The notes under the pieces were generated by a model. The model was given only the letters and a program-made list of their open reading frames with translations. It searched no databases and had not been told where the DNA came from. From the NCBI RefSeq assembly GCF_028554725.1, contig NC_071667.1, forward strand, positions 86,156,001 through 86,220,000: a stretch of DNA of 64,000 nucleotides, read 5' to 3'. The DNA is from Zeugodacus cucurbitae (taxonomy: Eukaryota > Arthropoda > Insecta > Diptera > Tephritidae). Both the position numbers and the translations under genes were made by a program. This document shows positions 50,401 to 57,063 of this stretch, one piece after another (position 1 is the first letter of the stretch; each line of letters starts with the position of its first letter).

Positions 50401-52464
50401 TTGTAGGAATCTGTTTGCATCCCAAACTTATTCTCAACTGTCAAAATGTCACTTTTTGAGCCGAATTCTCGACATTTGCCCGGAATACGCATGCTGCCAA
50501 AAAGATGGTCAAAAGTAGTAGCTAGCGACGGCCAATATTATATTTAGAATAACATTTTTGTAACCGTTTTTATACAAAAAATAATTAAATTTACAAAAAA
50601 AAAAAAAACGGCGGAAGCAAAGTTGTAGACCTAATGTCTTAATCGATCTTAAATTTTGTTTTGAACGAATCTCTACGGCTTTTATTTTCCAAATTTTTGC
50701 TTAATCAATCTTGAACAATTTAGTTTGTTGATAGAAAATCGATCTCATGATTACTTTATTATTGAAAATAGATTTTTCCTTTCAAGTACTTACAAACTCA
50801 GGAATTTGAATTTGACTTTTTTCCCTTCAATTTTATGTTCTAATAATAATTTTCACTTTCACTGTTATCGGTATTCCCATCATGAAGTTCGAAATTTAGC
50901 ATTTTTTATTTCACTGCACATAATTAGATTTTGGAGTTAGAGCCGCATGTGTGTATATCCTTTGAGGGCCTCTGTTTAGTCGATTGAAGATGTGAAATGC
51001 TCGAATCTCAGCGGCGAGTGGCCGCCGTGGCTGTCGTTGTAGTAGAATAATTTGCTTCATCATTTCTCATTTATTATTAGCCCACATCGCTCGCTGTTTA
51101 CTGACATTGAAAATGTAGAACAACAAAAACAAATGAGCGAACAAAAAGTTCAAGGCAGCAGCGTAGACTGTCTGCTTAATCGCTTGTTCAGTCGCTCGCT
51201 CAATTATTCATATATTCGCTCGCTCGCTTGCTTATGCCCATACACACACATACAAGCGCATATAGACGCATTATGGCCCGTCGAGAGTATGAATTATAAA
51301 TATTTATTAAAGCTTAATGTATCTGCCAACAACCGCAAAGAGCAGCAACATTGATGGCTCACAAGTAGTACAACAACAACACGAAATCATTTTGCCCTGT
51401 CAACATCAATATTACAGCAGTTATGTGAAAATTTAAACTAAGCAAACAAAACTAAAATCCGAGCGCAGACCGCAACACTCTCCCCCACCACCGCCGCCGC
51501 CTTGAGTACTCATAAACTTTAGCTAAAGCAAATAAACTATATATATGTATATCTATATGGCTGTATGTATGTCTGTGTGTATATCCGGTGGATATTTTGT
51601 CTTGCCTTCACAATGATTTGTTGAAAGTTTTCGCAAATTTCCATTCACATGGCGTCCCGCTCCTCCTGCGCCGCCGCAGTCGGTGGCCTATGGCGCGGGC
51701 ATTAATCCCGAGCTCACCGACTATGACTGCCTCGTGACTTTGAACGTCTCGGCACAAACGCACAAACAGCTGTTTGCGAGTACATCAAACCGAATTGATT
51801 GCGCACATCCTTGAAGGTGTTCGCATGGAAAAGCCAGTCGTTCAGCCCGCCGGCTACGGCAGCCCACCTATTCCCCGCGCGCAAGCAGTCATTATCGGTT
51901 CGGGTTGACGTCTTCCTTGCTTTATTTGGTATCCCTTTTGTTGTTGTCGTGATTAGTTCTTGCTTTCGCTTGATCCGCTTGGATTGTTGTTGTTTATTTA
52001 CCTGTCATTTTCTCAATTTTTCACTCTCTCCTACTGGCTAACCACAAATTCATATAAAGTGCAGTTGTCAAAAAACTTCATTCTTCATGTGGAAAGCTGG
52101 AAATTTTGGATAAAAAATATTACAGATTTGTATTGCATAAGTTGGGAATGTCTTAATTAGTCGAAGGGAAAACTACGGGTGAAAGACTTCCAAAAAAGCC
52201 ACAAAGCGGCTTGACGGTTTTGAACCGATGATGTGGTCCGAAGCTGAGTTCAGAATCAACAAATGTTCATGGTTACCTTCTAATTCCAAGTATAACTGAC
52301 TCAACAAGATGGTAGGAGTGAGTTCGGCACTTCAATGACAGCTTTAAGTCTTATATCGAGATCGTCAATGTTTTTTTTTTGTTTTTTCATATTTTAACCG
52401 AAAAGCGAAAGACAAATGGAACAAAAATGCTCAAAACAAATAAATAAAGTATAAATCTTACCAT
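2296..52464 (-). CDS. Gycbeta100B: Soluble guanylyl cyclase beta subunit, 15 coding exons, 3' end outside window
   Basis: This is the haem-binding subunit of the NO-activated guanylyl cyclase, a cytosolic alpha/beta heterodimer that converts GTP to cGMP. Joining the 15 exons gives about 744 residues with all junctions in phase. In order they hold an H-NOX domain (about 1-190), a low-complexity linker (about 180-385), a PAS-like/HNOBA region (about 393-510), a coiled coil (about 515-570) and the class III cyclase domain (about 585-744, incomplete). Seen directly: proximal haem ligand His105; the YxSxR haem-propionate motif at Y133/S135/R137; guanine and ribose contacts E648, C716, N723 and R727. 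The spacing E648-C716 (68) matches mammalian beta1 E473-C541. The length fits the roughly 790-residue fly protein. The final exon, expected to carry the RGPV..KGK motif, is not found on the minus strand of 1-2295. The fly gene name is from recall of the family; the identification itself is strong. Confidence 0.96.
2880..3620 (-). pseudogene. Non-LTR (LINE) retrotransposon ORF2 3' fragment, broken
   Basis: On the minus strand, reading right to left, an ELARKGAS segment near 3550-3590 resembles the end of a LINE RNase H domain. It is followed by LSKVQLAAMVGVLTGHCPKG, a cysteine-containing stretch, LKHLGSTSFGE, and in another frame PKDLGDFSCLSRIL. This order is the usual 3' end of ORF2 in Jockey/R1-like elements of insects. 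Stops and frameshifts separate the pieces, so it is dead. No reverse transcriptase core is seen here. The clade is uncertain. Confidence 0.65.
5739..6892. repeat. Interspersed repeat with hairpin/inverted ends, dipteran type
   Basis: The left end, TACTCTCGCAACAAAGTTGC then TAGAGAGTA, folds on itself (5741-5769). The right end carries TTGCGAGAGTATA (6847-6859), which is the reverse complement of the left-most TATACTCTCGCAA (5739-5751). It is followed by a second hairpin, GTTCGG..CCGAAC, near 6864-6881. Inside are repeated 'gtccgtctgtccgtc' units and GC-rich 'ccacgcccac' motifs. From memory, closely similar sequence is abundant in tephritid genomes and is often mispredicted as protein. No transposase is visible, so it is non-autonomous. 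Confidence 0.7.
7032..7169 (-). CDS. Gycbeta100B: Gycbeta100B coding exon 14, cyclase core
   Basis: The exon encodes residues 647-692, VETVGDKYMAVSGLPDHCED to KMGSNPV. Glu648 corresponds to the guanine-recognising glutamate of mammalian beta1 (E473). Both ends are phase 0, with acceptor TTGCAG and donor GTAAGTAAG. Confidence 0.96.
7170..9037 (-). other. Gycbeta100B: Gycbeta100B intron 13 (1.9 kb)
   Basis: The intron lies between exons 14 and 13 with clean GT/AG ends. It contains a short 'acatacatac' repeat near 7329-7340 and one protein-like short frame on the minus strand (8428-8640), described separately. Otherwise nothing is recognised. Confidence 0.8.
8428..8640 (-). CDS. Unrecognised small open frame (70 residues) inside Gycbeta100B intron 13
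   Basis: The frame starts MISNNEVKTPCKEVKTTLLP and continues GVLKYYGTLTEHWRDITARE to a TAG/TGA-free end at LLQFC. The second half has balanced composition and no simple repeats, unlike most shadow frames here. It has no signal peptide, membrane segment or motif I recognise. A 12-base direct repeat (TGTTTTTACTTC on the plus strand, near 8593-8626) lies in its first third. It could be a nested gene, an exon fragment of a decayed element, or chance. Confidence 0.2.
   Translation of the reverse strand: MISNNEVKTPCKEVKTTLLPSIYSGVLKYYGTLTEHWRDITARESIQFPEFSEKAAHQISTKTAELLQFC
9038..9203 (-). CDS. Gycbeta100B: Gycbeta100B coding exon 13, cyclase core
   Basis: The exon encodes residues 591-646, including YDSVTLMFSGIVGFGKYCAE and LNELYTVFDALTDS. 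The motif FSGIVGF has Gly where alpha subunits and metal-binding cyclases have Asp (FSDIVGF). This is normal for beta subunits, which rely on the alpha subunit for the metal ligands. The acceptor is CTACAG and the donor GTAAGATC. Confidence 0.96.
9303..9374 (-). CDS. Gycbeta100B: Gycbeta100B coding exon 12, entry to cyclase domain
   Basis: The exon encodes residues 567-591, LLYSVLPKSVANELRHQRPV followed by PPK. This is the conserved LLP.SVA.EL segment just before the cyclase core. The acceptor is CTGCAG and the donor GTAATT. Confidence 0.95.
9554..9724 (-). CDS. Gycbeta100B: Gycbeta100B coding exon 11, coiled-coil dimerisation helix
   Basis: The exon encodes residues 510-567. After KGLYISDVPLHDATRDLVLL comes a heptad-like helix rich in Glu, Lys and Leu, ending TYRDLESEKQKTD. 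In soluble cyclases this signalling helix pairs with that of the alpha subunit and carries the haem signal to the catalytic domain. The acceptor is TTGCAG and the donor GTAAGC. Confidence 0.96.
9725..11356 (-). other. Gycbeta100B: Gycbeta100B intron 10 (1.6 kb)
   Basis: The intron separates the coiled-coil exon from exon 10. It contains a short (TG)n run near 10969-10982 and no supported gene. Minus-strand frames at 10298-10721 are hydrophobic and low in complexity and were not accepted. Confidence 0.8.
11357..11439 (-). CDS. Gycbeta100B: Gycbeta100B coding exon 10, PAS-like region
   Basis: The exon encodes residues 483-510, GQMMYIPESDRILFQCYPSV followed by MNLDDLT. The acceptor is TTTCAG and the donor GTAAGTAAC. 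It is too short to stand out as an ORF. Confidence 0.95.
11646..11805 (-). CDS. Gycbeta100B: Gycbeta100B coding exon 9, PAS-like region
   Basis: The exon encodes residues 429-482, including NCSILEVLEAIRPHLQLSFE and INTIYVLQTRQGAMGKHERY. The acceptor is TTCATAG, the donor GTGAG, and it ends in phase 0. Confidence 0.95.
12036..12147 (-). CDS. Gycbeta100B: Gycbeta100B coding exon 8, start of PAS-like region
   Basis: The exon encodes residues 392-429 and includes PLISPATFCKVFPFHLMFDR and QMKIVQAGKSVSRVIP. This is the conserved start of the HNOBA/PAS-like module of soluble cyclases. The acceptor GAGCGCAG has a weak pyrimidine tract; it was chosen because it restores phase and gives EAPLISP. The donor is GTAAATACC. 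Confidence 0.92.
12148..13763 (-). other. Gycbeta100B: Gycbeta100B intron 7 (1.6 kb)
   Basis: The intron is very AT-rich. It holds a small inverted-repeat element (12941-13286). Outside that element nothing is recognised. Confidence 0.8.
12941..13286. mobile_element. MITE-like inverted-repeat element, about 345 bp
   Basis: The left arm (12941-12966) reads GTGTTCAAAAAAAACGGGAA from 12945. The right arm (13258-13284), read on the minus strand, gives GTGCGTTCAAAAAATAACGG then GAATTTT. The arms match over about 25 bases with a few differences. The interior is AT-rich with no coding frame. The size and AT-rich insertion site fit a non-autonomous Tc1/mariner-type MITE. The family is not identified and the target duplication is unclear. 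Confidence 0.6.
13764..14201 (-). CDS. Gycbeta100B: Gycbeta100B coding exon 7, linker
   Basis: The exon encodes residues 246-392. It holds CPFGRTKSHSASSMSSS, a run of eight glycines, a conserved-looking DDIERYDHVQFLIREIG segment, an Ala/Ser/Thr-rich stretch, and two similar acidic motifs (PPDEIDFLCEGEEE and LPDEVYFMSEGE). The acceptor is CTCGCCAG and the donor GTGAGCAC. Bases outside the central block look fast-evolving, so exact alignment with other flies is uncertain here. Confidence 0.9.
14202..14670 (-). other. Gycbeta100B: Gycbeta100B intron 6 (469 bp)
   Basis: The intron lies between the two linker exons, with GT-rich simple sequence (tgtgtg-type) on the plus strand around 14405-14455 and 14640-14664. 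No gene was seen. Confidence 0.8.
14671..14959 (-). CDS. Gycbeta100B: Gycbeta100B coding exon 6, end of H-NOX plus polyQ/polyN linker
   Basis: The exon encodes residues 150-246. It begins AVASKLHGVEVEIEIVKRKG, which is the conserved end of the H-NOX domain. After DPIDEEDRTDVF it becomes low complexity: ten glutamines, then a serine run, an asparagine-rich stretch and a run of five aspartates. The polyQ is coded by mixed CAG/CAA triplets. The acceptor is TTTTAG and the donor GTAAGC. Confidence 0.93.
14960..15853 (-). other. Gycbeta100B: Gycbeta100B intron 5 (894 bp)
   Basis: This is an AT-rich intron with a T-run near 15797-15813. Nothing else was recognised. Confidence 0.8.
15854..16003 (-). 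CDS. Gycbeta100B: Gycbeta100B coding exon 5, haem-ligand exon
   Basis: The exon encodes residues 100-149 and starts NLDALHDHLGTLYPGMRAPS. His105 in LHDHL is the proximal haem-iron ligand of NO-sensitive H-NOX domains. The YYSER segment supplies the YxSxR haem-propionate contacts (Y133, S135, R137), and Cys122 is also present. Relative to human beta1 two residues are missing between FRC and LHYYSER. Both ends are phase 0, with acceptor CCACAG and donor GTGAGT. Confidence 0.97.
16004..16999 (-). other. Gycbeta100B: Gycbeta100B intron 4 (996 bp)
   Basis: The intron contains a sequence at 16561 (CAGTACTGGGCAAAGCG, preceded by TA) that resembles the outer end of a Tc1-type inverted repeat. The matching opposite end is not found within the intron, so no element is called. 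The rest is unremarkable. Confidence 0.75.
17000..17118 (-). CDS. Gycbeta100B: Gycbeta100B coding exon 4, H-NOX
   Basis: The exon encodes residues 60-99, including ILELFGKTFFEFCQDSGYDK and ATPRDFLQ. Cys78, one of two conserved cysteines discussed for redox sensitivity in mammalian beta1, is present. The acceptor is TCCTATAG and the donor GTGAGTAAG. Confidence 0.95.
17376..17476 (-). CDS. Gycbeta100B: Gycbeta100B coding exon 3, H-NOX
   Basis: The exon encodes residues 26-60, including MEGQFLVRQTYDDEITYNLI and GAAVEIL. The acceptor is TCCGCAG and the donor GTGAGTACC. It enters with the last base of Lys26 and leaves with the first base of His60. Confidence 0.95.
21905..21920. repeat. (TG)8 microsatellite
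   Basis: This is a perfect dinucleotide run on the plus strand inside intron 2, likely polymorphic in length. Confidence 0.9.
24154..24288 (+). CDS. Unrecognised 44-residue open frame in intron 2
   Basis: The start ATG in context ACAATGAG opens a frame MSEPSKNMYKKVDKIRRRNT, then EFYANIIDLCEKGPFEWRGM, then LRNF and TAG. Composition is mixed, basic in the middle and non-repetitive, which is unusual among the short frames of this window. No known family is recognised. It could be a small gene, an exon remnant or a decayed copy of part of a larger protein. It lies opposite in strand to the host gene. Confidence 0.22.
   Translation: MSEPSKNMYKKVDKIRRRNTEFYANIIDLCEKGPFEWRGMLRNF
29108..29293 (+). 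CDS. Unrecognised 61-residue open frame in intron 2
   Basis: The frame reads MDTNCEFLKEAGEEDEGAPL, then INLLPTCLIEKQTDTVTVTL, then KLKGGRMDTSYPINCEVHMS. The first half is acidic, the second beta-strand-like, with three cysteines. No signal peptide or membrane segment is seen. It is not repeat-derived in composition, but I recognise no family and see no promoter or splice context that favours it. Confidence 0.2.
   Translation: MDTNCEFLKEAGEEDEGAPLINLLPTCLIEKQTDTVTVTLKLKGGRMDTSYPINCEVHMSI
36286..36301. repeat. (TG)8 microsatellite
   Basis: This is a perfect TG run in intron 2. Confidence 0.9.
37982..38020. repeat. Hairpin with 15-base arms
   Basis: CTCCCACATACTATA is followed by a 9-base loop and then TATAGTATGAGGGAG. 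Fourteen of 15 positions pair, with one A/A mismatch. The hairpin lies in intron 2 just right of a short frame resembling a transposase helix-turn-helix. Confidence 0.6.
38863..40154 (-). mobile_element. Tc1-like DNA transposon with paired (IR/DR) terminal repeats, internally deleted
   Basis: The outer repeats at 38863-38890 and 40127-40154 are inverted copies matching at 26 of 28 bases (TACCTCAGTTAAATAATTAT and onward). Inner repeats at 39052-39073 and 39941-39962 form a perfect 22-base inverted pair. They are related to the outer ones through the shared ending TTATATGTGCA. The outer-inner spacing is 189 on the left and 192 on the right. This is the IR/DR arrangement of several Tc1 families, in which two transposase binding sites lie in each end. 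TA flanks both outer repeats, as expected for Tc1/mariner target sites. The interior carries only the C-terminal two thirds of a transposase on the minus strand. Confidence 0.8.
39134..39830 (-). pseudogene. Tc1-like transposase remnant, broken
   Basis: On the minus strand, reading right to left across frames: PKERHNKAHLRFANKYQFRT, then FSDEKK, then FNLVGPGHCKKYWRD, then GSGTLISWAAFA, then KDNASIHTKN, then LSSNLNPIEDLWENL. These follow the Tc1 DDE-domain order, with Asp in FSDE, Asp in KDNASIH and the terminal Glu in NPIEDLW. Frames switch at least twice and stops interrupt. The N-terminal DNA-binding helix-turn-helix region is missing, because only about 110 bases separate the coding part from the inner repeat at 39941. 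It cannot make an active enzyme. Confidence 0.8.
40257..40276. repeat. (ATGT)5 microsatellite
   Basis: Five perfect tetranucleotide copies lie about 100 bases beyond the right end of the Tc1-like element. Confidence 0.9.
42013..42030. repeat. (AC)9 microsatellite
   Basis: This is a perfect dinucleotide run in intron 2. Confidence 0.9.
48995..49068 (-). CDS. Gycbeta100B: Gycbeta100B coding exon 2, H-NOX N-terminus
   Basis: The exon encodes residues 2-26, from YGFVNYALELLVLKNFGEEI to WDQIK. The acceptor is TTTTCAG and the donor is GTAAGTAC. It carries the first helix of the H-NOX domain. It is too short for a simple ORF scan and lies 31.5 kb from exon 3. Confidence 0.95.
49360..49374. repeat. 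(CA)n microsatellite
   Basis: This is a short perfect CA run in intron 1. Confidence 0.85.
50272..50634. mobile_element. Mariner-type MITE, 363 bp, near-identical terminal inverted repeats
   Basis: The left end is TTGGTCTACAACTTTGCTTC then CCCCGTTTT. The right end, read on the minus strand, is TTAGGTCTACAACTTTGCTT then CCGCCGTTTT. The arms match over about 28 bases except one indel and one substitution. TA precedes the left end. Ends beginning TTAGGT are common among mariner elements. No transposase frame is present; a 71-codon minus-strand frame (50277-50492) runs into the left arm and ends there. Confidence 0.8.
51640..51910 (+). pseudogene. GC-rich block with broken protein-like frames, possible decayed exon or retrocopy
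   Basis: This block is much GC-richer than its surroundings. One plus-strand frame reads APPAPPQSVAYGAGINPELT then DYDCLV. A shifted frame further right reads TELIAHILEGVRMEKPVVQP then AGYGSPPIPRAQAVIIGSG and a stop. The proline-rich, non-repetitive composition and the change of frame suggest a once-coding sequence with a frameshift. I do not recognise the source gene. It is not part of the cyclase frame. Confidence 0.3.
52462..52464 (-). CDS. Gycbeta100B: Gycbeta100B coding exon 1 (start codon only)
   Basis: On the minus strand the sequence TTCAAAATG is followed at once by the donor GTAAG. The coding part of this exon is therefore the ATG alone; the rest is 5' UTR of unknown length to the right. 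Exon 2 begins in phase 0 with Tyr-Gly-Phe, which gives the expected MYGFVNYAL N-terminus. No other in-frame ATG sits next to exon 2. Confidence 0.85.
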
Positions 52465-55400
52465 TTTGAATTGCTGTGTTGGTTAATCGGTTGATCAAGT
52501 GAACTCTGCGTTATACACCCACTCTTCCTTTCTTTTGCCTGCAGTTACGTTTCGGCGTATTTGTGTTTCGACTTTTCCTTGTTGTTCACATTGCACCCAT
52601 TTCAGGGCAATAAAACGTAGAGCTCAAACCCCGTCCCACTTGTTGCGTCGTTTGTGCAGTTAAGCGCGAATTGTCCGCCGCTCGCCGACGTCGACGTCGA
52701 AAAGGATTTTCGTAACTTTATTGAGCCGCACCGGGTGTAGGCACACGGAACAAGCGATAAGCGACAGAATGACGGGGACTGACTTAACGGCGATTGCACG
52801 CACACACAGCAAAACGTGAATTCATGACCTTGTGTTTTTACCGTTGCATTTCACACTCGCACACACACATACACCGTTGGGTCGTTACGGTTTCAGCGAT
52901 TTTCCGGCTTCACTTCACTTCATTTTTATTTTATTTTCTTTTATTTTATTTTTTCATTTGTTGCTTTGTTTTTAGGTGAGCGGAAATGCTACGCTTCCGC
53001 TATTTTATCAGTGACTTTAATGCAGCGGCAAACTGTCCACAACGAGCTTTGCGCAAGGCTTCAACTGGGCAACTGGGGAAAACTTTTCAACTCATTTGCA
53101 TGCGCACTTCCCTTCTCACTTCATATCAATTCGCTGCGAATTTGTTTTTCTTATTTTATTTTTATTTTGTTTTTATTTGCGTTAATTCTTAATTTTTCTA
53201 TTGTTTCCGTTACCGTTTTAGTTTTCACTGTTAGTTTAAAATTTCTCAATAATTTCGCTTTTCTGCTGAAATGAGAATGATCCGTTGGAATAAAGTTTGC
53301 ATATTAGTTTGTAATATTTTCAATTCGTCAAAATGGAAACCATGTTTTGCGAACAATATTTTATTTCAGTCTAAGCGCCTACAACGAGCCTCTCAATGTA
53401 ATCAAGGTGGCACCCCTTGCGCTCGATCATATATTCTATGATATAATGCCTATTTATTTTGGTAAATATTGCGCTAAGGACTCTCGCTGCTGCAATGTTT
53501 CCCTTTTCACGAGCGCTTTAAAGTTCAGTTTTCACGTTTAAAAAATCGATTTTTCCCTCTTCGGTCGCTATGCTTGCTCACAAGTCCGTACTGTTAATTT
53601 GAGCGACCTTAGACGTGCAAATCTACGTTCGTTCGTAGGTCTGTGTATGAATGAATGGGGGTACATATGCACACATGTGTGTATGCTGTCGACAAGCAGC
53701 GCTGAGATGGATTATTCTTTTTACGAGGAAACTCGTGTGGAAAAACATGCGGAGAAGCAGTTATTCTTGGGAAGTGCATACACACATACACACTTCCAGC
53801 AGGTGAAATCGTTGCGCCGGCAGCTGCTGCGGACGCTTAGGATTCGTATAAATCAAGAAAAGCATTCCGACACTAAAAATGCACACCCACACACACACAC
53901 ATCATCGCATGCAGTGCTCATAGTATTTCCAAGTACAATAGAAATATCAGCGTACGCTTATGCATGTCCCATAAGTATGTACATACCCACATAAGTCTAT
54001 AAGTAACTGTTGTTATTGTTAGCGGTGCTCTTGTCTGTGCGGCCTTACTCATATGCGTTCTGCACATATTGTTTGCTGCTGCTGCCACACAATAGCTCAC
54101 GACGCCTCAGTGGTTGTCAATGACCTACTCTGGCAAATGGTGTGCAACAACAGGCGGGTGTTCAGCGCTGGTCCCTCCGGCTTAGCGAGTTCGTTCGTTA
54201 TTGTGGCTGCCTGCGAAATTGAGCCAATTCTTGGCAAAACAGAAAGCCATGCTTCTACCTATGTAACTGTGTACATACATATGTATATGGGTATGAATGT
54301 ATGTGGCAACATATTAAAGGTGTGGCTAAATATAAAATCTCATACACAAAGACCACACATACATACATGTATATATCATTTAACCCAAAGTGAAAAACAC
54401 GCCAAAGTCAATACTTTAATGTGCTTTAAATTTGTTTTTCATCATACTAAACTTTCTACATTTTCTGCTTAAAACTCACGTTTCTTTGGAGCTGATATCT
54501 CAGGGAGAATAGCAAATCTCAAAAAGTTAATAAAATTTGAATTTCCTGCCAAACTGAAGAACATGAAAACTTAGAGAAATCCTAAACTTCTTCTGGGAAT
54601 CAACTTTTGAAGAACTTCTTTGTAAGATATTGTATTCAATTCAATATTAATATTTGTTCAATAAATGTATGTCAGTCGTAGGTAGAATGCTTTACAGAGT
54701 GAGTGCTACAACTAAGCTCTCAGTTATTCTAAACATTTATCCGACGAACGATTGGAACGAATGCAAATTATGAGTATTGTAAACTATTAACAAAGAGACC
54801 CAATAAGTGCTGTAAAACATAGTTGCAACTTAGATTTGCCACAAATTAAAAGAGTAGCATATATCTGTATTCTCATTTTAACAATAGTGGGTTAATATAA
54901 ATATTTTCCAAACTAATTTGTTTAGTTTGTATCCTGTAATAAAAATTGTGCATTGCTGTTGTTGTAAGGTGTTTTTCATTTCTCATCGCCTGTTGTGTAA
55001 ATATGTATGAACTTGAAATGAAGTACTCTACAAAGTGCTCCCCCATGATGCAGTAGCGGAAGTGTTTCCTTCTCTACGGGAGCTCATTATTGCTCGTAAC
55101 TATTTGCCATCAGTTATAAGAGTCAATGGGAATATGAGTACTCATATAATGAATGTGAAATATTGAATTAGGTGAAAAGGATTGAGGGTGGAATTAATAA
55201 AATCTTAACTCCCGGTTTAGTATTATCTTATGCTAAGGACTTGTATTCAACAGCACAAATAGTTTCAGAAGGCATCTTCTATAAAAATACCTTTAAGTTA
55301 TTAGGGAGATTAGAGAGAAGTTTATAGAGAAATAATTCTTTGGAGAATAAGACCGACTATTTGTATTTCAAATCAACCATTTTATGATCTATATGGATTA

Positions 55401-57029
55401 CGCTTTTAATCGGAGTACTCTCCTAACCTAAATGGAGTACAGTTTACATGCAGTCAGGGAACACTCGCGTGTTTTGAGTGGTAGAAAAAAATCGGAGTGT
55501 GCAAGTGATGTTTGTTGTGTGATTAAATGTATGTGAACATACGCCGTGACGATTCTATCATGACATAAACAGGCGGCGTTAGTGTTCAGATGTAAACAAG
55601 TGCATACTCGTGCACACACCGAGCGACGCACACACATATGTATATGCCTTATTTAGAATGAAAACATTGTTTGCAGTATGACACAGTATGTGTGTAGGAG
55701 TGTGTTAACCCAGTGCCGTATCTTCTTGGATGTCCTACGAGAAGTGAGCAATGCGACAACAGCAACAATAAAAACAGTGCCACTATGCCACCAACTATTC
55801 GAACCACATAGACCACCACCTAGTCAGTTAGGCGGATAACATACATGGATGGCTGTGTCTGTGTGCATTTGAAATGGTGTTATTGTTAAGTGAAGCGAAC
55901 AATTGGCTTTGCGCTGTCGCCGGAGCTAACAAACGGTTTTGCAAACAAAATAAACATTGTGGCTGTTTGCTAGCGCTCAATGGTCGGCAGCCAAGCTACA
56001 GTTAATTTTGTGATTATCATCTAATTTTATAGACACTGCAGTACGCCAGTGCAGCGCTTGTATTTAGCTGAGCGAATGTACACTGAGCGATGATGATAAA
56101 TGGCTTTTGTTGGTTGTGCAAATGGAGAGATAAATTATTATTGCGCGAGGACAATGCCGATAGTTATGGCTGGTTGAGATTCAATCATTTAACAAAATAC
56201 AAATATGGGTTAATGCAGCACCAACAATTTAAATTGATAAATAAATGCAATAAATTTTGAGGAAAATTATCGAAAATGATTATTTTTTAAGATAATAATC
56301 AGTTTATTATTTTTAGTTTTCTTGCAACTTTTTGTTTTTGTTGTTTTTTTTTTTTTGAATTTTGCTTTCCTTTCTTAAGTTTTTGGTGTTCCACTTTGAA
56401 CTGGAAGAAAATGCGATTTCATATCATAAGCTAAAGATCTGCCAAAAAAACAAACTCTTGGCATGCAAAACTTCCTATCGAAATAAGCTTACTTTGGAGA
56501 TGCTCCAAATCTTTTTAGATCAAATTAACGAAATAAAATGAAATTAGTTCACTCAAACACTTTGGAATGGGAAATATAATTATTTAAAATATATATAAAT
56601 TGCACTGATATAGAAGCAAAGACAATTTCGGTAAACACACAAAGATTACAGTTTGGTCCTTCACATTTTATTTCCAATTTCAGCTTTAAGCATTTTAGCG
56701 CCTGGCTTTAACTTGTTGCTACATATACTTGTCTTCAATCAGAATTCCAACAACTGTTTAAAATTAAGCACGGAACATCTGTGTATTCGCAATTATTAAC
56801 CGTTTATGAGGAACAAATCAGCTTATCACACGCCCTAATGGGTTGCGGTGGCGTATACGCAACATACACTGAACAAAAACAAAAAAACACGCGCTAATTG
56901 TGAGAGAGATGCCTTACAATTTAAATTTTCAAGTGGCCGAACCGACGAAAACTTTCACCAACGGAAAATTACCGTTTTTTTATATTTTTGGTTTTTATAT
57001 ATTCATTATTTCAATATTATATTTGTTTG
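52465..57029. other. Spacer between Gycbeta100B start and the yellow-family gene
   Basis: The spacer includes the cyclase 5' UTR and promoter, whose limits cannot be fixed from sequence alone. From about 53 kb onward it is AT-rich, with scattered CA/TG and ACAT runs and no supported exon. Several frames of 60-139 codons here are rich in His, Cys and Thr from simple repeats. Confidence 0.6.
52686..52699. promoter_or_regulatory. Palindrome with two GACGTC cores upstream of Gycbeta100B start
   Basis: CGACGTCGACGTCG is a perfect 14-base palindrome about 220 bases upstream of the cyclase start codon, in a locally GC-rich stretch. GACGTC resembles the core of CREB/ATF sites (TGACGTCA), but the outer bases do not match. 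Whether it lies in the 5' UTR or the promoter is unknown. Confidence 0.25.
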
Positions 57030-57035
57030 TCAGAC
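56995..57035 (+). promoter_or_regulatory. Possible core promoter (TATA plus initiator) for the frame at 57064
   Basis: TATATAT at about 56995-57001 is followed about 33 bases later by GTCAGAC, near the insect initiator consensus TCAGT. The ATG follows 30 bases on. In AT-rich DNA, TATA matches are frequent, so the support is the spacing of three elements, not any one alone. Confidence 0.25.
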
Positions 57036-57063
57036 ACTTCGTTTGTCACAATTTCCCGTTAAA

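Larger units (their letters stand above)
49069..52461 (-). other. Gycbeta100B: Gycbeta100B intron 1 (3.4 kb)
   Basis: The intron lies between the ATG-only exon 1 and exon 2. It contains a (CA)n run (49360-49374), a mariner-type MITE (50272-50634) and a GC-rich block with protein-like frames (about 51640-51910). The rest is AT-rich. Confidence 0.8.
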
